From contig RDYY01000074.1 of NCBI GenBank assembly GCA_004293505.1, positions 1 through 7,031 on the forward strand: 7,031 nucleotides of DNA, in the 5' to 3' direction. The translations under genes and the position numbers were made by a program. A model generated the notes under the pieces. The model did not search any database, was not told the origin of the DNA, and saw only the letters and a program-made list of their open reading frames with translations. How positions within the stretch are numbered: the stretch's first letter is position 1; each line of letters starts with the position of its first letter. Below are positions 1 to 6,642 of the stretch, one piece after another. This DNA is from Sphingobacteriia bacterium. Its GTDB lineage: Bacteria; Bacteroidota; Bacteroidia; Chitinophagales; Chitinophagaceae.

Positions 1-426
1 GCTGCTGCTTTTGGCAATGTGCATGGCGTTTATTCTCCCGGCAATGTTGAACTCCGTCCCGAGATTTTGAAAAACAGCCAAGACTATATTCAAAAAGAAT
101 TGGGCACAGGACCCCAACCCGTGTTCTTTGTTTTCCACGGTGGCAGTGGTTCGCCCCAGCACCAAATTCGGGAGGCCATTGGCTATGGTGCCATCAAGAT
201 GAACATTGACACCGATTTGCAATGGGCTTTCTGGGAAGGCATTTTGCAGAATTACAAAAAGTATGAAGCCTATTTGCAAGGCCAATTGGGCAATCCCGAG
301 GGCGCCGACAAACCCAACAAAAAGCATTACGATCCCCGGGTTTGGTTGCGCAAGGGAGAGGAATCATTTGCCAAGCGTTTAGAAGTGGCATTTGAAGACC
401 TCAACTGCTTGAACCGAAATGCCTGA
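1..426 (+). CDS. fbaA: Class II fructose-bisphosphate aldolase, C-terminal part
   Basis: Partial gene; the reading frame is open from base 1 and the N-terminal part lies outside the window. The 141 visible residues match the C-terminal part of E. coli-type FbaA (class IIA). That zinc enzyme reversibly cleaves fructose-1,6-bisphosphate to dihydroxyacetone phosphate and glyceraldehyde-3-phosphate in cytoplasmic glycolysis and gluconeogenesis. Visible motifs are AAFGNVHGVY, with the first zinc-ligand His at 22-24; FVFHGGSGS, with the second ligand His at 136-138 followed by the phosphate-binding Gly/Ser loop; KMNIDTDLQWA, which supplies substrate-binding Asn and Asp; and the family tail AYLQGQLGNP...PNKKHYDPRVWLR. 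The frame ends at TGA 424-426, at about the expected family C-terminus, so only the left side is missing. The next gene begins 2 bp later, implying co-transcription. The promoter is not in the window. Confidence 0.97.
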   Translation, partial: AAAFGNVHGVYSPGNVELRPEILKNSQDYIQKELGTGPQPVFFVFHGGSGSPQHQIREAIGYGAIKMNIDTDLQWAFWEGILQNYKKYEAYLQGQLGNPEGADKPNKKHYDPRVWLRKGEESFAKRLEVAFEDLNCLNRNA

Positions 427-428
427 TC

Positions 429-1031
429 ATGAGTAACCGCCTCAACAGTTTTAAGAACAATGTTCTGGCAGGGATAATGTTTTTGCTGCCCCTCTGTGCC
501 ATTTTGGTCTTGGCAGGAAAAGTATTTCTGGCCCTGTTTACATTTGGAAACCGGTTGACCGAAAAATTGGGTTTGCACAGCATTTTGGGGGCAACAGGGG
601 CCAGTGTATTGGTGGTTGTTTTCTTGGTTGTTTTGTGCTATTTGGCGGGCTTCTTGGTGCGCTTTAGTGTTTTTGCCCATTGGCGCAACAAATTAGACGA
701 CCTCTTGGCATTTTGGCTTCCGCCTTATCGCATCTACCGAGAAATGGCTTTGAAAAAATTATCTGGACAAAAAGAACTCTTGCCCTATCAGTCTGCTTGT
801 TGGTTAAAAGCTGACGGACATTGCTGGCAACCGGCTTTTGTCATGGAAAAATATGCTGATGGTCGTTATTTGGTTTTCATCCCCACGGCAGGCAATGTAG
901 GAGAAGGCAGTTTGTTGGTTTGCCCGCCAGAAAATGTTGTGCTGGCCGAGAATACTTCCTTGAAAGCTTTTCACAACAGTTACGATGCCATGGGCATTGG
1001 CATGCCAGCCCCACCTCCTATACAAGCCTAG
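429..1031 (+). CDS. DUF502-like two-helix inner-membrane protein
   Basis: A 200-residue protein of unknown function. Two hydrophobic segments are clear, at about residues 12-38 ([20 protein letters not shown]) and 55-78. They are followed by a soluble region with [11 protein letters not shown] near 96-106 and [16 protein letters not shown] near 149-164. This layout resembles DUF502 proteins: two N-terminal helices, a Pro/Tyr segment, then a 'FVPT-x-N-x-x-x-G' motif and a short C-terminal helix. I recognised it by architecture and motif, not by alignment, so the family call is moderate. The start is ATG 429, 2 bp after the aldolase stop; no strong ribosome-binding site is visible, which fits translational coupling. 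The C-terminus ends in a Pro-rich tail (MPAPPPIQA). Its position between glycolytic and fatty-acid genes does not reveal a function. A divergent paralog of another small membrane family is possible. Confidence 0.8.
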   Translation: MSNRLNSFKNNVLAGIMFLLPLCAILVLAGKVFLALFTFGNRLTEKLGLHSILGATGASVLVVVFLVVLCYLAGFLVRFSVFAHWRNKLDDLLAFWLPPYRIYREMALKKLSGQKELLPYQSACWLKADGHCWQPAFVMEKYADGRYLVFIPTAGNVGEGSLLVCPPENVVLAENTSLKAFHNSYDAMGIGMPAPPPIQA

Positions 1032-1054
1032 ATTTTTGTACCTTTACCCCCCTC

Positions 1055-1059
1055 AAGGA
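1055..1059 (+). promoter_or_regulatory. Shine-Dalgarno site for accD
   Basis: AAGGA lies 6 bp before ATG 1066. It is the clearest ribosome-binding site in the window and supports this start over the upstream in-frame ATG at 985. Confidence 0.65.
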
Positions 1060-1065
1060 CCTGAC

Positions 1066-1992
1066 ATGAAAAAAGAAGACCTGGAAGACATAGAGTCCAA
1101 TTTAACGGGTGGCAGCGACAACCCCCAACCTGCTGAATCGGCCAAGAGTCGTTGGTTCACCCGCAAACGCAAGGGTATCCTGACCGACACCAAGGACAAA
1201 AAAGAAACACCCGAAGGACTCTGGAACAAATGTCCAGAATGCAATTATATCTGTACCACCAACGAGTTGAAAGAAAACCTATTTGTTTGCCCCAAATGCA
1301 ACCACCACCACCGCATTGGGAGTGAAGAGTATTTTGAAGTCATTTTTGACAACAACCAATACACCGAACTATTTGACAATATCCGCAGCAAAGACGCCCT
1401 GGGTTTTACCGACCTGAAGCCTTACCAAAAAAGGTTGGACGATATCCATGCCAAAACCGATTTAAAAGATTCCATGCGCGTAGCTGTAGGAAAAGCACAT
1501 GGCGAAGCATTGGTGGTGGCTTGCATGGATTTTGAATTCATCGGCGGCTCTTTGGGCAGCGTCATGGGAGAAAAATTCAGTCGAGCAGTGGATCATTGCA
1601 TTGCCCATCGCCTCCCCTATTTGGTCATCAGCAAGAGCGGTGGGGCCCGCATGATGGAAAGTGCTTTTTCCTTGATGCAACTGGCCAAGACCAGTGGCAA
1701 GCTCTCACAGCTAAGCGATGCGGGCTTGCCTTATATATCCCTCTTGACCGATCCCACGTTTGGTGGCATCTCGGCCAGTTTTGGTATGTTGGGTGACCTC
1801 AACATTGCTGAACCTGGCGCCCTGATTGGCTTTGCTGGCCCAAGGGTGATCAAAGAAACCATCAAAAAAGACTTGCCACCTGGTTTTCAAAGGAGTGAGT
1901 TTTTGTTGGAGCACGGTTTCCTGGACTTCATTGTGGACCGCAAAGACCTCAAAAACAAACTGGCCCAGCTGGTGCAATTTTTTAGGCCTTGA
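1066..1992 (+). CDS. accD: Acetyl-CoA carboxylase carboxyltransferase subunit beta
   Basis: A 308-residue AccD. With AccA it forms the carboxyltransferase that moves the carboxyl group from carboxybiotin-BCCP to acetyl-CoA, giving malonyl-CoA for fatty-acid synthesis in the cytoplasm. The N-terminal zinc ribbon is intact: CPEC (Cys56, Cys59) and CPKC (Cys75, Cys78). The crotonase-fold core shows [40 protein letters not shown] and [15 protein letters not shown]. Start ATG 1066 is preceded by AAGGA at 1055-1059, a good ribosome-binding site; an in-frame ATG at 985 lies inside the previous gene and has no such support. The usual family N-terminus (xWFxRxxKGI) begins only at residue 30, leaving an acidic leader of about 28 residues with no ATG, GTG or TTG codon at which to start later. 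The stop TGA overlaps the presumed TTG start of smpB. AccA is not in the window. Confidence 0.97.
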   Translation: MKKEDLEDIESNLTGGSDNPQPAESAKSRWFTRKRKGILTDTKDKKETPEGLWNKCPECNYICTTNELKENLFVCPKCNHHHRIGSEEYFEVIFDNNQYTELFDNIRSKDALGFTDLKPYQKRLDDIHAKTDLKDSMRVAVGKAHGEALVVACMDFEFIGGSLGSVMGEKFSRAVDHCIAHRLPYLVISKSGGARMMESAFSLMQLAKTSGKLSQLSDAGLPYISLLTDPTFGGISASFGMLGDLNIAEPGALIGFAGPRVIKETIKKDLPPGFQRSEFLLEHGFLDFIVDRKDLKNKLAQLVQFFRP

Positions 1993-2423
1993 GTTTTCAA
2001 AACAGATCTGCTTTTTTCCATTACCACATCGAAGACAAATTGGTGGCGGGCCTGGTCTTGTTGGGTACCGAAGTAAAATCCATCCGCGATGGCAAACTCA
2101 GTTTCAACGATGCCTTCTGCTTTTTTGACCAAGGTGAGTTGTGGGTAAGGGGTTTGTACATTGCCGAATATTCCCATGGCACGTCCAATAACCATTTGGC
2201 TGTCCACGACCGCAAATTGCTCTTGAACAAAAGAGAATTAAAAAAGTGGGGCGAAAAACTAAAGGACAAGGGATTGACCATTGTCCCTTTGAAAGTTTTT
2301 TTCACCGAAAAAGGGTTGGTAAAAATGGAGATTGGTCTGGCCAAAGGGAAAAAACTCTATGACAAAAGAGCCAGCATCAAAGACCGCGAGAGTGACCGAG
2401 AATTGAAACGAAAATTTGGATAA
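1989..2423 (+). CDS. smpB: SsrA-binding protein SmpB (TTG start)
   Basis: A 144-residue SmpB, the small RNA-binding protein that delivers tmRNA to stalled ribosomes for trans-translation. Family signatures run along its whole length: [17 protein letters not shown] at about 20-36 (tmRNA-binding OB-fold core), GTSNNH at 64-69, [13 protein letters not shown] near 74-86, and [18 protein letters not shown] near 116-133, which begins the basic C-terminal tail that enters the decoding site. An in-frame TAG at 1983-1985 excludes an upstream start. No ATG occurs before the conserved N-terminal sequence, so TTG 1989 is the only candidate that keeps the whole domain. It overlaps the accD stop in a TTGA arrangement, with no clear Shine-Dalgarno, so translational coupling to accD is likely. 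The tail after DKRASIKDR is short but plausible. Identity is sure; the start codon is a strong inference. Confidence 0.95.
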   Translation: MSFQNRSAFFHYHIEDKLVAGLVLLGTEVKSIRDGKLSFNDAFCFFDQGELWVRGLYIAEYSHGTSNNHLAVHDRKLLLNKRELKKWGEKLKDKGLTIVPLKVFFTEKGLVKMEIGLAKGKKLYDKRASIKDRESDRELKRKFG

Positions 2424-2438
2424 ACCTGTGCATACTAC

Positions 2439-2483
2439 CTGTTTGTTGGATAGTATAGGTTAACTGTTTGTTGGACAGTACAG
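2439..2483. repeat. Two 20-bp near-identical direct repeats, each with a small dyad
   Basis: Copies at 2439-2458 and 2464-2483 share the pattern CTGTTTGTTGGAYAGTAYAG, 18 of 20 identical with a 25-bp period. The second copy contains ACTGT-TTGTTGG-ACAGT at 2463-2479, a perfect 5-bp stem. The first can form the equivalent CTGT/ATAG stem with one G-U pair, and also a wider ATACTA/TAGTAT pairing (2432-2437 with 2451-2456). They fill most of the gap between the convergent smpB and bshB1 genes. There is no T-tract, so they do not look like a standard intrinsic terminator. Confidence 0.6.
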
Positions 2484-2501
2484 GGCTTCCGAATTGTCTG
2501 G

Positions 2502-3233
2502 TTAAGTTACTTGGTGAATCAAATCTTGGAAGGACCTGATCCCAATGGTTTTCTCGGACTGAAACCCTTCTGCATAATCTACACCAATTTTTTTGCCCAT
2601 CAACCTGTCCTTGGCCTTCACGCTTTCTAAAAAAGCAGGGGTGGAAATATAGGTTTGGGGTTCGCTGTTGTCCGGACTGTTGAATTGGGTGCCGTAAGCC
2701 AAAATAGAAGCCAGCTTTTTGTCCATGTGGGCACTGATGTCCAACACAAAATCTGGTTCCAACCAACGGTCTTGTATGTAATGAAAGACCTGCGCTGGGC
2801 GGTGGGGCGCTTGGACCTGGCCATGCTTGTCCACTGTTTCAATTTTACGCAAACCCGACAAAAAACATGCATCTGCCACCAAACGAGCGGCTTTGCCATG
2901 GTCAGGGTGACGGTCTGCCAAAGCATTGGCCAATACAATGGTGGGTTGCCAATAGCGAATGGCGGCAATCAATTGGCGTTGGTGGGCTTCATCGTTTTGC
3001 AGAAATCCATCGGCCATGCCCAGGTTTTCCCGGTGTTGGATGCCCAATATGTGGGCCGATGCTTGGGCTTCAGCTGCCCGGGTGGCAGGCGTGCCGCGCG
3101 TGCCCAATTCACCCCGGGTCAGGTCCAAAATGGCACAAGATTGGCCATTGGCCAATGCAGACAGCAAAGTGCCTGAACAACTCAGTTCCACATCATCTGG
3201 GTGAACACCAATGGCAAGAATGTCTATGGTCAT
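2502..3233 (-). CDS. bshB1: Bacillithiol biosynthesis deacetylase BshB1
   Basis: A 243-residue LmbE/PIG-L-family zinc deacetylase. BshB1 removes the acetyl group from GlcNAc-malate to give GlcN-malate, the second step of bacillithiol synthesis; bacillithiol is the low-molecular-weight thiol of many Firmicutes and Bacteroidota. The start of the mature frame is MTIDILAIGVHPDDVE. His11 and Asp14 of HPDD plus His112 of DRHPDHGKA fit the three zinc ligands, and Asp13 the catalytic base. Further B. subtilis-like stretches are DLTRGELGTRGT (38-49), ARLVADACFLSGLRK (116-130), PDFVLDIS (160-167) and YAEGF (220-224), which favour BshB1 over other LmbE proteins. An in-frame ATG 51 bp upstream is rejected because it lies next to the rpmE2 terminator. 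bshA and bshC are not visible here, which is common because the bsh genes are usually scattered. It converges with smpB. Confidence 0.93.
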   Translation of the reverse strand: MTIDILAIGVHPDDVELSCSGTLLSALANGQSCAILDLTRGELGTRGTPATRAAEAQASAHILGIQHRENLGMADGFLQNDEAHQRQLIAAIRYWQPTIVLANALADRHPDHGKAARLVADACFLSGLRKIETVDKHGQVQAPHRPAQVFHYIQDRWLEPDFVLDISAHMDKKLASILAYGTQFNSPDNSEPQTYISTPAFLESVKAKDRLMGKKIGVDYAEGFQSEKTIGIRSFQDLIHQVT

Positions 3234-3236
3234 GGG

Positions 3237-3267
3237 CAAAATTGGAAAAAGAAATGGGTAAAAACAA
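3237..3267 (-). promoter_or_regulatory. Possible bshB1 promoter overlapping the rpmE2 terminator
   Basis: Read on the minus strand, TTTG (TTG part at 3267-3265) is followed after 20 bp by CAATTTTG (3244-3237), a 7-of-8 match to the Bacteroidota -7 element's pattern TAnnTTTG when the free positions are counted. The -33-like TTTG lies in the T-tract of the rpmE2 terminator. The -7-like box ends only 3 bp before the bshB1 ATG, so if real the transcript would have almost no leader. The first T of the consensus is missing and the region is T-rich, so a chance match is possible. Confidence 0.35.
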
Positions 3268-3294
3268 AAAATCCCGCAGGCCATGCTGCGGGAT
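3261..3294 (-). terminator. Intrinsic terminator after rpmE2
   Basis: On the minus strand an 8-bp perfect stem ATCCCGCA/TGCGGGAT (3294-3287 with 3278-3271) encloses an 8-base loop and is followed directly by a T-tract, TTTTTTG then TTTTT (3272-3261). It starts 7 bp after the rpmE2 stop codon. It is a textbook rho-independent terminator and separates rpmE2 from bshB1. Confidence 0.93.
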
Positions 3295-3301
3295 AGGTGC
3301 T

Positions 3302-3553
3302 TTAGTCTTTTTTCGCGTAACGCTTTTTGAACTTGTCGATGCGTCCAGCGGTGTCTACCAACACGTTCTTACCAGTGTAAAAGGGGTGAGAAGTGTTTGA
3401 GATCTCCAATTTGATAACGGGGTATTCGTTGCCGTCTTCGTGAACAATGGTTTCTTTGGTAGCGGCTGTAGATTTACTCAGAAAGGATGTACCGTTGCTC
3501 ATGTCTTTGAAAACAACAAAACGGTAATTCTCTGGGTGGATACCTTTTTTCAT
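3302..3553 (-). CDS. rpmE2: Ribosomal protein L31, type B (zinc-independent)
   Basis: An 83-residue 50S ribosomal subunit protein bL31 of the type B (RpmE2/YkgM-like) class. Recognisable parts are the N-terminal [17 protein letters not shown], the central [17 protein letters not shown] with the SHPFYTGK signature of L31, and the basic C-terminus [13 protein letters not shown]. It has no cysteine at all, so it lacks the CxxC zinc site of the C+ form. In many bacteria the C- form replaces the zinc form under zinc limitation, but in numerous Bacteroidota the type B protein seems to be the usual L31, so a zinc response should not be assumed; no Zur-like operator was recognised. Start ATG 3553-3551 fits the family N-terminus exactly. 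It has its own promoter-like sequence, a hairpin in its short leader and a strong terminator, making it a single-gene unit. Confidence 0.97.
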   Translation of the reverse strand: MKKGIHPENYRFVVFKDMSNGTSFLSKSTAATKETIVHEDGNEYPVIKLEISNTSHPFYTGKNVLVDTAGRIDKFKKRYAKKD

Positions 3554-3570
3554 GCGATGGTTTTTAGGTG

Positions 3571-3588
3571 GTACGGATTTGGCCGTAC
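3571..3588 (-). promoter_or_regulatory. Hairpin in the rpmE2 mRNA leader
   Basis: GTACGG (3571-3576) and CCGTAC (3583-3588) form a perfect 6-bp inverted repeat around a 6-base loop. It lies between the predicted transcription start (near 3600) and the rpmE2 ATG, ending 17 bases before the ATG. A 5' UTR hairpin could control translation of a ribosomal protein gene, but this role is inferred only. A DNA-binding operator is the alternative. Confidence 0.45.
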
Positions 3589-3605
3589 GATTATTAAATG
3601 GGTGG

Positions 3606-3636
3606 CAAAGTTAAGGATTTGGGGTCAAAAACACAA
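3606..3636 (-). promoter_or_regulatory. Bacteroidota-type promoter of rpmE2
   Basis: On the minus strand TTG (3636-3634) is followed after 20 bp by TAACTTTG (3613-3606), a full match to the Bacteroidota -7 element TAnnTTTG with -33 spacing in the accepted range. It predicts a start near 3600 and a leader of about 45 bases carrying the hairpin at 3571-3588. Confidence 0.7.
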
Positions 3637-3670
3637 GAAATGACCTGGTTTTACCCCAAAAATCTTGCTT

Positions 3671-4162
3671 TTAGCTCTTCATGTTGTTGAATTGCAAGGG
3701 AAAATCCAGGTTGGCACCCCGGCAAAGGGCCATCACTTCTTGCAAGTCATCAATCTTTTTGCCGGTGATCCGCACAATGTCATCCATGATGGCCGCTTGT
3801 ACTTTTAGTCCACTGTCTTTGACCAGTTTCACAATTTTTTTGGCGTCATCTTGGCGCAATCCATTGCGAACGGGCACTTCTTTTTTCACCACTTTGCCAC
3901 TGGGATAAGCATCCTTGCTGAAATCAAAAGCGTTGCCATCAATGCCTTGTTTCATGGAACGGCTGATGAGTACGTCAATCAATTGCTTCATTTTCATGTC
4001 GCTTTCAACTTCTAGTTTGACCAAGAAATCCTTTTTGTTTAACTCCACCACCACCGGTGAATCCCTGAAATCGAAGCGGTTGCTGATTTCTTTTTTAACC
4101 GTGTTGATGGCATTGTCTAAAACTTGGATGTCTACTGCACTGGCGATGTCAAAAGAAGGCAT
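3671..4162 (-). CDS. yajQ: YajQ-family nucleotide-binding protein
   Basis: A 163-residue cytoplasmic protein of the YajQ family (two RRM-like ferredoxin folds). Some members bind cyclic di-GMP and influence transcription, and others were reported to bind nucleic acid or nucleotides; the role in Bacteroidota is not established. It aligns by eye with E. coli YajQ throughout: MPSFDIAS at the N-terminus, the RFDFRDS motif near 29-35, VELNKKDFLVKLEVESDMKM, SGKVVKKEVPVRNGL, KKIVKLVKDSGLKVQAAIM and RITGKKIDDLQEVMALCRG, ending in the typical FPLQFNNMK. Length equals the family norm. An ATG 18 bp upstream is in frame but lies over the predicted -7 box, and the conserved sequence starts at the second Met, so ATG 4162-4160 is chosen. 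The gene lies 35 bp downstream of the receptor gene. Confidence 0.95.
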   Translation of the reverse strand: MPSFDIASAVDIQVLDNAINTVKKEISNRFDFRDSPVVVELNKKDFLVKLEVESDMKMKQLIDVLISRSMKQGIDGNAFDFSKDAYPSGKVVKKEVPVRNGLRQDDAKKIVKLVKDSGLKVQAAIMDDIVRITGKKIDDLQEVMALCRGANLDFPLQFNNMKS

Positions 4163-4177
4163 GTCAAATGATTTGTG

Positions 4178-4185
4178 CAAAGGTA
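4178..4185 (-). promoter_or_regulatory. Candidate -7 element of yajQ
   Basis: TACCTTTG on the minus strand is an exact match to TAnnTTTG, ending 15 bp before the yajQ ATG. No good TTG was found at the expected -33 spacing, where the sequence is the 3' end of the receptor gene, so promoter strength is uncertain. Confidence 0.5.
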
Positions 4186-4197
4186 AGCAAAGCAGGC

Positions 4198-6642
4198 TTA
4201 GCCCTTTCCCCCTACCCTGCTTTTCTCTTCTTCGGCCCCGTTGCGCTGGCGCTGACCTGCATTGGCTTTGCCTTTGCTGAAGCGATAAGTGAAACCCAAA
4301 TTAAAGACCCGGCTGTCTTGGAACTGAGAAAAAGCGGCGTCAATGTTGCTGTATTGGCTGGTGCCCCTCACCCTTTGGGTCCACAAAACATCCCGCACCG
4401 ATAAACGGATGCTGGCTTTGTTTTTCATGAGTTGTTTGCTCAAGCCCAGGTTCATGGCACCCATGGAACGGATCAGGAAAATGCTTTCCAAAGTGGTGGT
4501 GCGGTAAAACCCACTGGCTTCAGCGCCCCATCCCTTGCCCAATTTGAATTGTTGGTTCACATTGAATTGGGCAGACCAGGCAGCTTGTTGTACAAAATCA
4601 TTGTTGATGATACCCTCAAAAGCATTGTAAAAAACATTGGCATAAATGTTTCCACTCCACCATTTGGTGTATTGGTTACCCGCATTGACGGCCAAGCCCC
4701 ACTGTTGTTGTTTGGCAATGTTTTCTTTTTTGATCAACGTGCCATTGGTATTGGCATTTTGGATCAACACGTCTTGGATGATGTCGGTGGTATTGGTATA
4801 GTTCAACGTCGTATTCAAAAATCCTTTGAAGCTGTGGGTCAATTCCAGGTTGTGGCTAAATTGAGGCAACAAATAGGGATTGCCTTGTTCGTAAGTATAA
4901 CGGTCCAAGAAAGTAACAAAAGGGTTTAAACTTTCATAATCTGGGCGGCGAATGCGGCGGCCATAGTTGAACACAAAACTGTTTTTCTCATTGGCCGTGT
5001 ATTGCAGAAACAAAGTAGGAAACAATTGCCCATAGCTGCGGGTGAATTGGGTACCATTGGTCAATTGCTTGCCCTTGGCCAAGGTTTGCTCAAAGCGCAA
5101 ACCCAGTTGCCCTGTCCATTTCTTGCCCAAGGGGCGGCTGTAATTGGCGTAAGCAGCAAATATGCTTTCGTCGTAAACAAAATGGTTGCTGCGGCCAATG
5201 TCTTTGATGGGCTTTCCTCCGATCAAGGAATCATAGATGGCATTGGCATCGGTTTGTACATAGCTCCCTTTAACCCCCGCCTCTAACTTGGCGCCTTTGC
5301 TCAAGGGCTTGGTATAATCGGATTTGACACTGAAAATGCGGATTTCTTGGGGCAAGCTACCGAGCAAACTATCGGGCCTAAAAATGGGTTGTCCATTGCT
5401 GCCAAAGTATTGGTTGTACAAACCCAAGCCAGTATGAATATCATATTGGAGAAAGTCTGCGTCAATGGTGTACTCACTGCCCAAACTGTCCAACAAGCGC
5501 CTAAAATTCAAGTTAAACCCTTGGTTGCGGAATCGGTATTTCTCTTGTGAAATGGCGTGGGTGGTGTTTTGCAATTGCTGTTGGGCATTGGATATGTGGA
5601 TGAAGCCATCGTTGTTGTTGCTGCCTGGTCCACTGAACCCAGTCCAAACAAAACCCAAGGTTGTTTTCTTGTCGGCATAAAAATCAACCCCAGCTTTGGC
5701 ATTCCAACTTTGGTTGTAATTCCACATTTGGTTGTTTTGGTTGAAAAAAGAGGTGATCTGTTTCACCGCATTGTTGTCCATGAATTTACGGTCAATGGTG
5801 ATGCTGCGGTACCCATTGTTTTCAAATCGGCTGAGGTTGCCAAAAACATTGAATTTGTTTTGTCTAAAATTCAAGTTCAGACTTTGGTTGTTGCGGGGAT
5901 AAATACCTTGTGCCACACCTGCTGATATGCTGCCATTGAAACCAAAAACCTTGTTTTTCTTGGTTTTGATGTTGATGATGCCCGCATTACCTGCCGCATC
6001 ATATTTGGCCGGTGGATTGGTCATGATCTCAATTTGATCCAATTGTGAACTGGACATGTTGCGCAACAGGTTCACCAAATCTTGGCCACCCAAATAAGTG
6101 GGCTTGCCATCCATGAAAATCATGACCCCAGCTTTTCCCTTGAGGCTGATGTTACCGTCTTTGTCCACCATGATACCGGGTGATTTTTCCAACACTTCCA
6201 AGGCATTGGTTCCGGCATTGGAGATGACTGCATCTACATTGACCACGGTTTTGTCTACCAACTGTTGGACCATGGGTTTTCCGGATTTCACCACCACTTC
6301 GCCCAATTCCTTGCTTTGAACCTGTAAACCAACCACCAGGGGCGCCAAGGCTTTTCCTTGGTTTTCAATCACAGGGCTTTGATAGGGTTGATAGCCAAGG
6401 GCTGAAACCACCAGGATAAAACTTCCCTTTGAGGGAAGGACAAATTGAAACTCGCCCCCTTCTTGGCTGATTTCTGTTTTGATGATTTTCTTGTCTACGG
6501 CCTGTTGCAGCTGAACAGGGATGCCAGCCAGGCCCTTGTCTGCTGACTTTATTGTTCCTTTAAGTATTTGATTGTTATTGTTTTGCGCATTAATACTAAA
6601 ATTTAAAAGAAGCATTAATACCAGGGTTCCTATCTTTCCCAT
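4198..6642 (-). CDS. TonB-dependent receptor, outer-membrane beta-barrel family
   Basis: An 814-residue outer-membrane receptor. A signal peptide is clear (MGKIGTLVLMLLLNFSINA, likely cut after Ala19), followed by an Asn-rich linker. Residues about 27-105 form a carboxypeptidase-regulatory-like beta-sandwich (GTIKSADKGLAGIPVQLQ, GEFQFVLP, ALGYQPY). About 122-228 is the plug, with VEVLEKSPGI-like sequence at 149-157 (LEVLEKSPG), GVMIFMDGKP and NPPAKYDAAGNAGIINIK at 209-226. The remainder is rich in aromatic and Asn residues in alternating strands typical of a 22-strand barrel, closing with VFNLGFTYRF near 779-788. A hydrophilic, charged tail of 26 residues follows. The features fit the PF14905-type barrel group. 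Such receptors take up ligands with TonB-ExbBD energy, but the substrate cannot be read here: there is no SusD, siderophore or glycan gene nearby. It appears to be transcribed alone from its own promoter. Confidence 0.93.
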   Translation of the reverse strand: MGKIGTLVLMLLLNFSINAQNNNNQILKGTIKSADKGLAGIPVQLQQAVDKKIIKTEISQEGGEFQFVLPSKGSFILVVSALGYQPYQSPVIENQGKALAPLVVGLQVQSKELGEVVVKSGKPMVQQLVDKTVVNVDAVISNAGTNALEVLEKSPGIMVDKDGNISLKGKAGVMIFMDGKPTYLGGQDLVNLLRNMSSSQLDQIEIMTNPPAKYDAAGNAGIINIKTKKNKVFGFNGSISAGVAQGIYPRNNQSLNLNFRQNKFNVFGNLSRFENNGYRSITIDRKFMDNNAVKQITSFFNQNNQMWNYNQSWNAKAGVDFYADKKTTLGFVWTGFSGPGSNNNDGFIHISNAQQQLQNTTHAISQEKYRFRNQGFNLNFRRLLDSLGSEYTIDADFLQYDIHTGLGLYNQYFGSNGQPIFRPDSLLGSLPQEIRIFSVKSDYTKPLSKGAKLEAGVKGSYVQTDANAIYDSLIGGKPIKDIGRSNHFVYDESIFAAYANYSRPLGKKWTGQLGLRFEQTLAKGKQLTNGTQFTRSYGQLFPTLFLQYTANEKNSFVFNYGRRIRRPDYESLNPFVTFLDRYTYEQGNPYLLPQFSHNLELTHSFKGFLNTTLNYTNTTDIIQDVLIQNANTNGTLIKKENIAKQQQWGLAVNAGNQYTKWWSGNIYANVFYNAFEGIINNDFVQQAAWSAQFNVNQQFKLGKGWGAEASGFYRTTTLESIFLIRSMGAMNLGLSKQLMKNKASIRLSVRDVLWTQRVRGTSQYSNIDAAFSQFQDSRVFNLGFTYRFSKGKANAGQRQRNGAEEEKSRVGGKG

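Noticed and set aside
1039..1046. TACCTTTA as an internal promoter for accD
   Set aside because: It differs from TAnnTTTG at the last base and no TTG is found at -33 spacing; the gene is more likely read from the upstream operon promoter.
985..1065. A longer AccD starting at ATG 985
   Set aside because: This would overlap the preceding gene by 47 bp and adds sequence unlike AccD, whereas ATG 1066 has an AAGGA site at good spacing.
2439..2483. The two 20-bp repeats as a CRISPR array
   Set aside because: There are only two copies, the 5-bp gap is too short for a spacer and no cas gene is present.
3234..3284. A longer BshB1 with a hydrophobic 17-residue leader that mimics a signal peptide
   Set aside because: The extra codons come from the terminator loop and T-tract of rpmE2. 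BshB1 is cytoplasmic, and the family N-terminus begins at the second Met (ATG 3233-3231).
2655..3400. Long open frames on the + strand (2655-3176 and 2867-3400) opposite bshB1 and rpmE2
   Set aside because: They are antisense to well-recognised genes, resemble no family I know and run across the rpmE2 terminator; they are coding-strand shadows.
3641..3670. Terminator after yajQ
   Set aside because: The region is A/T-rich on the relevant strand but has no stable GC stem.
4163..4180. YajQ start six codons upstream
   Set aside because: The ATG overlaps the TACCTTTG element, and the conserved MPSFDI begins at the downstream Met.
4432..5925. Several + strand frames of 67-165 codons inside the receptor gene
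   Set aside because: They lie wholly opposite a convincing 814-residue receptor, and their translations show no family motifs.
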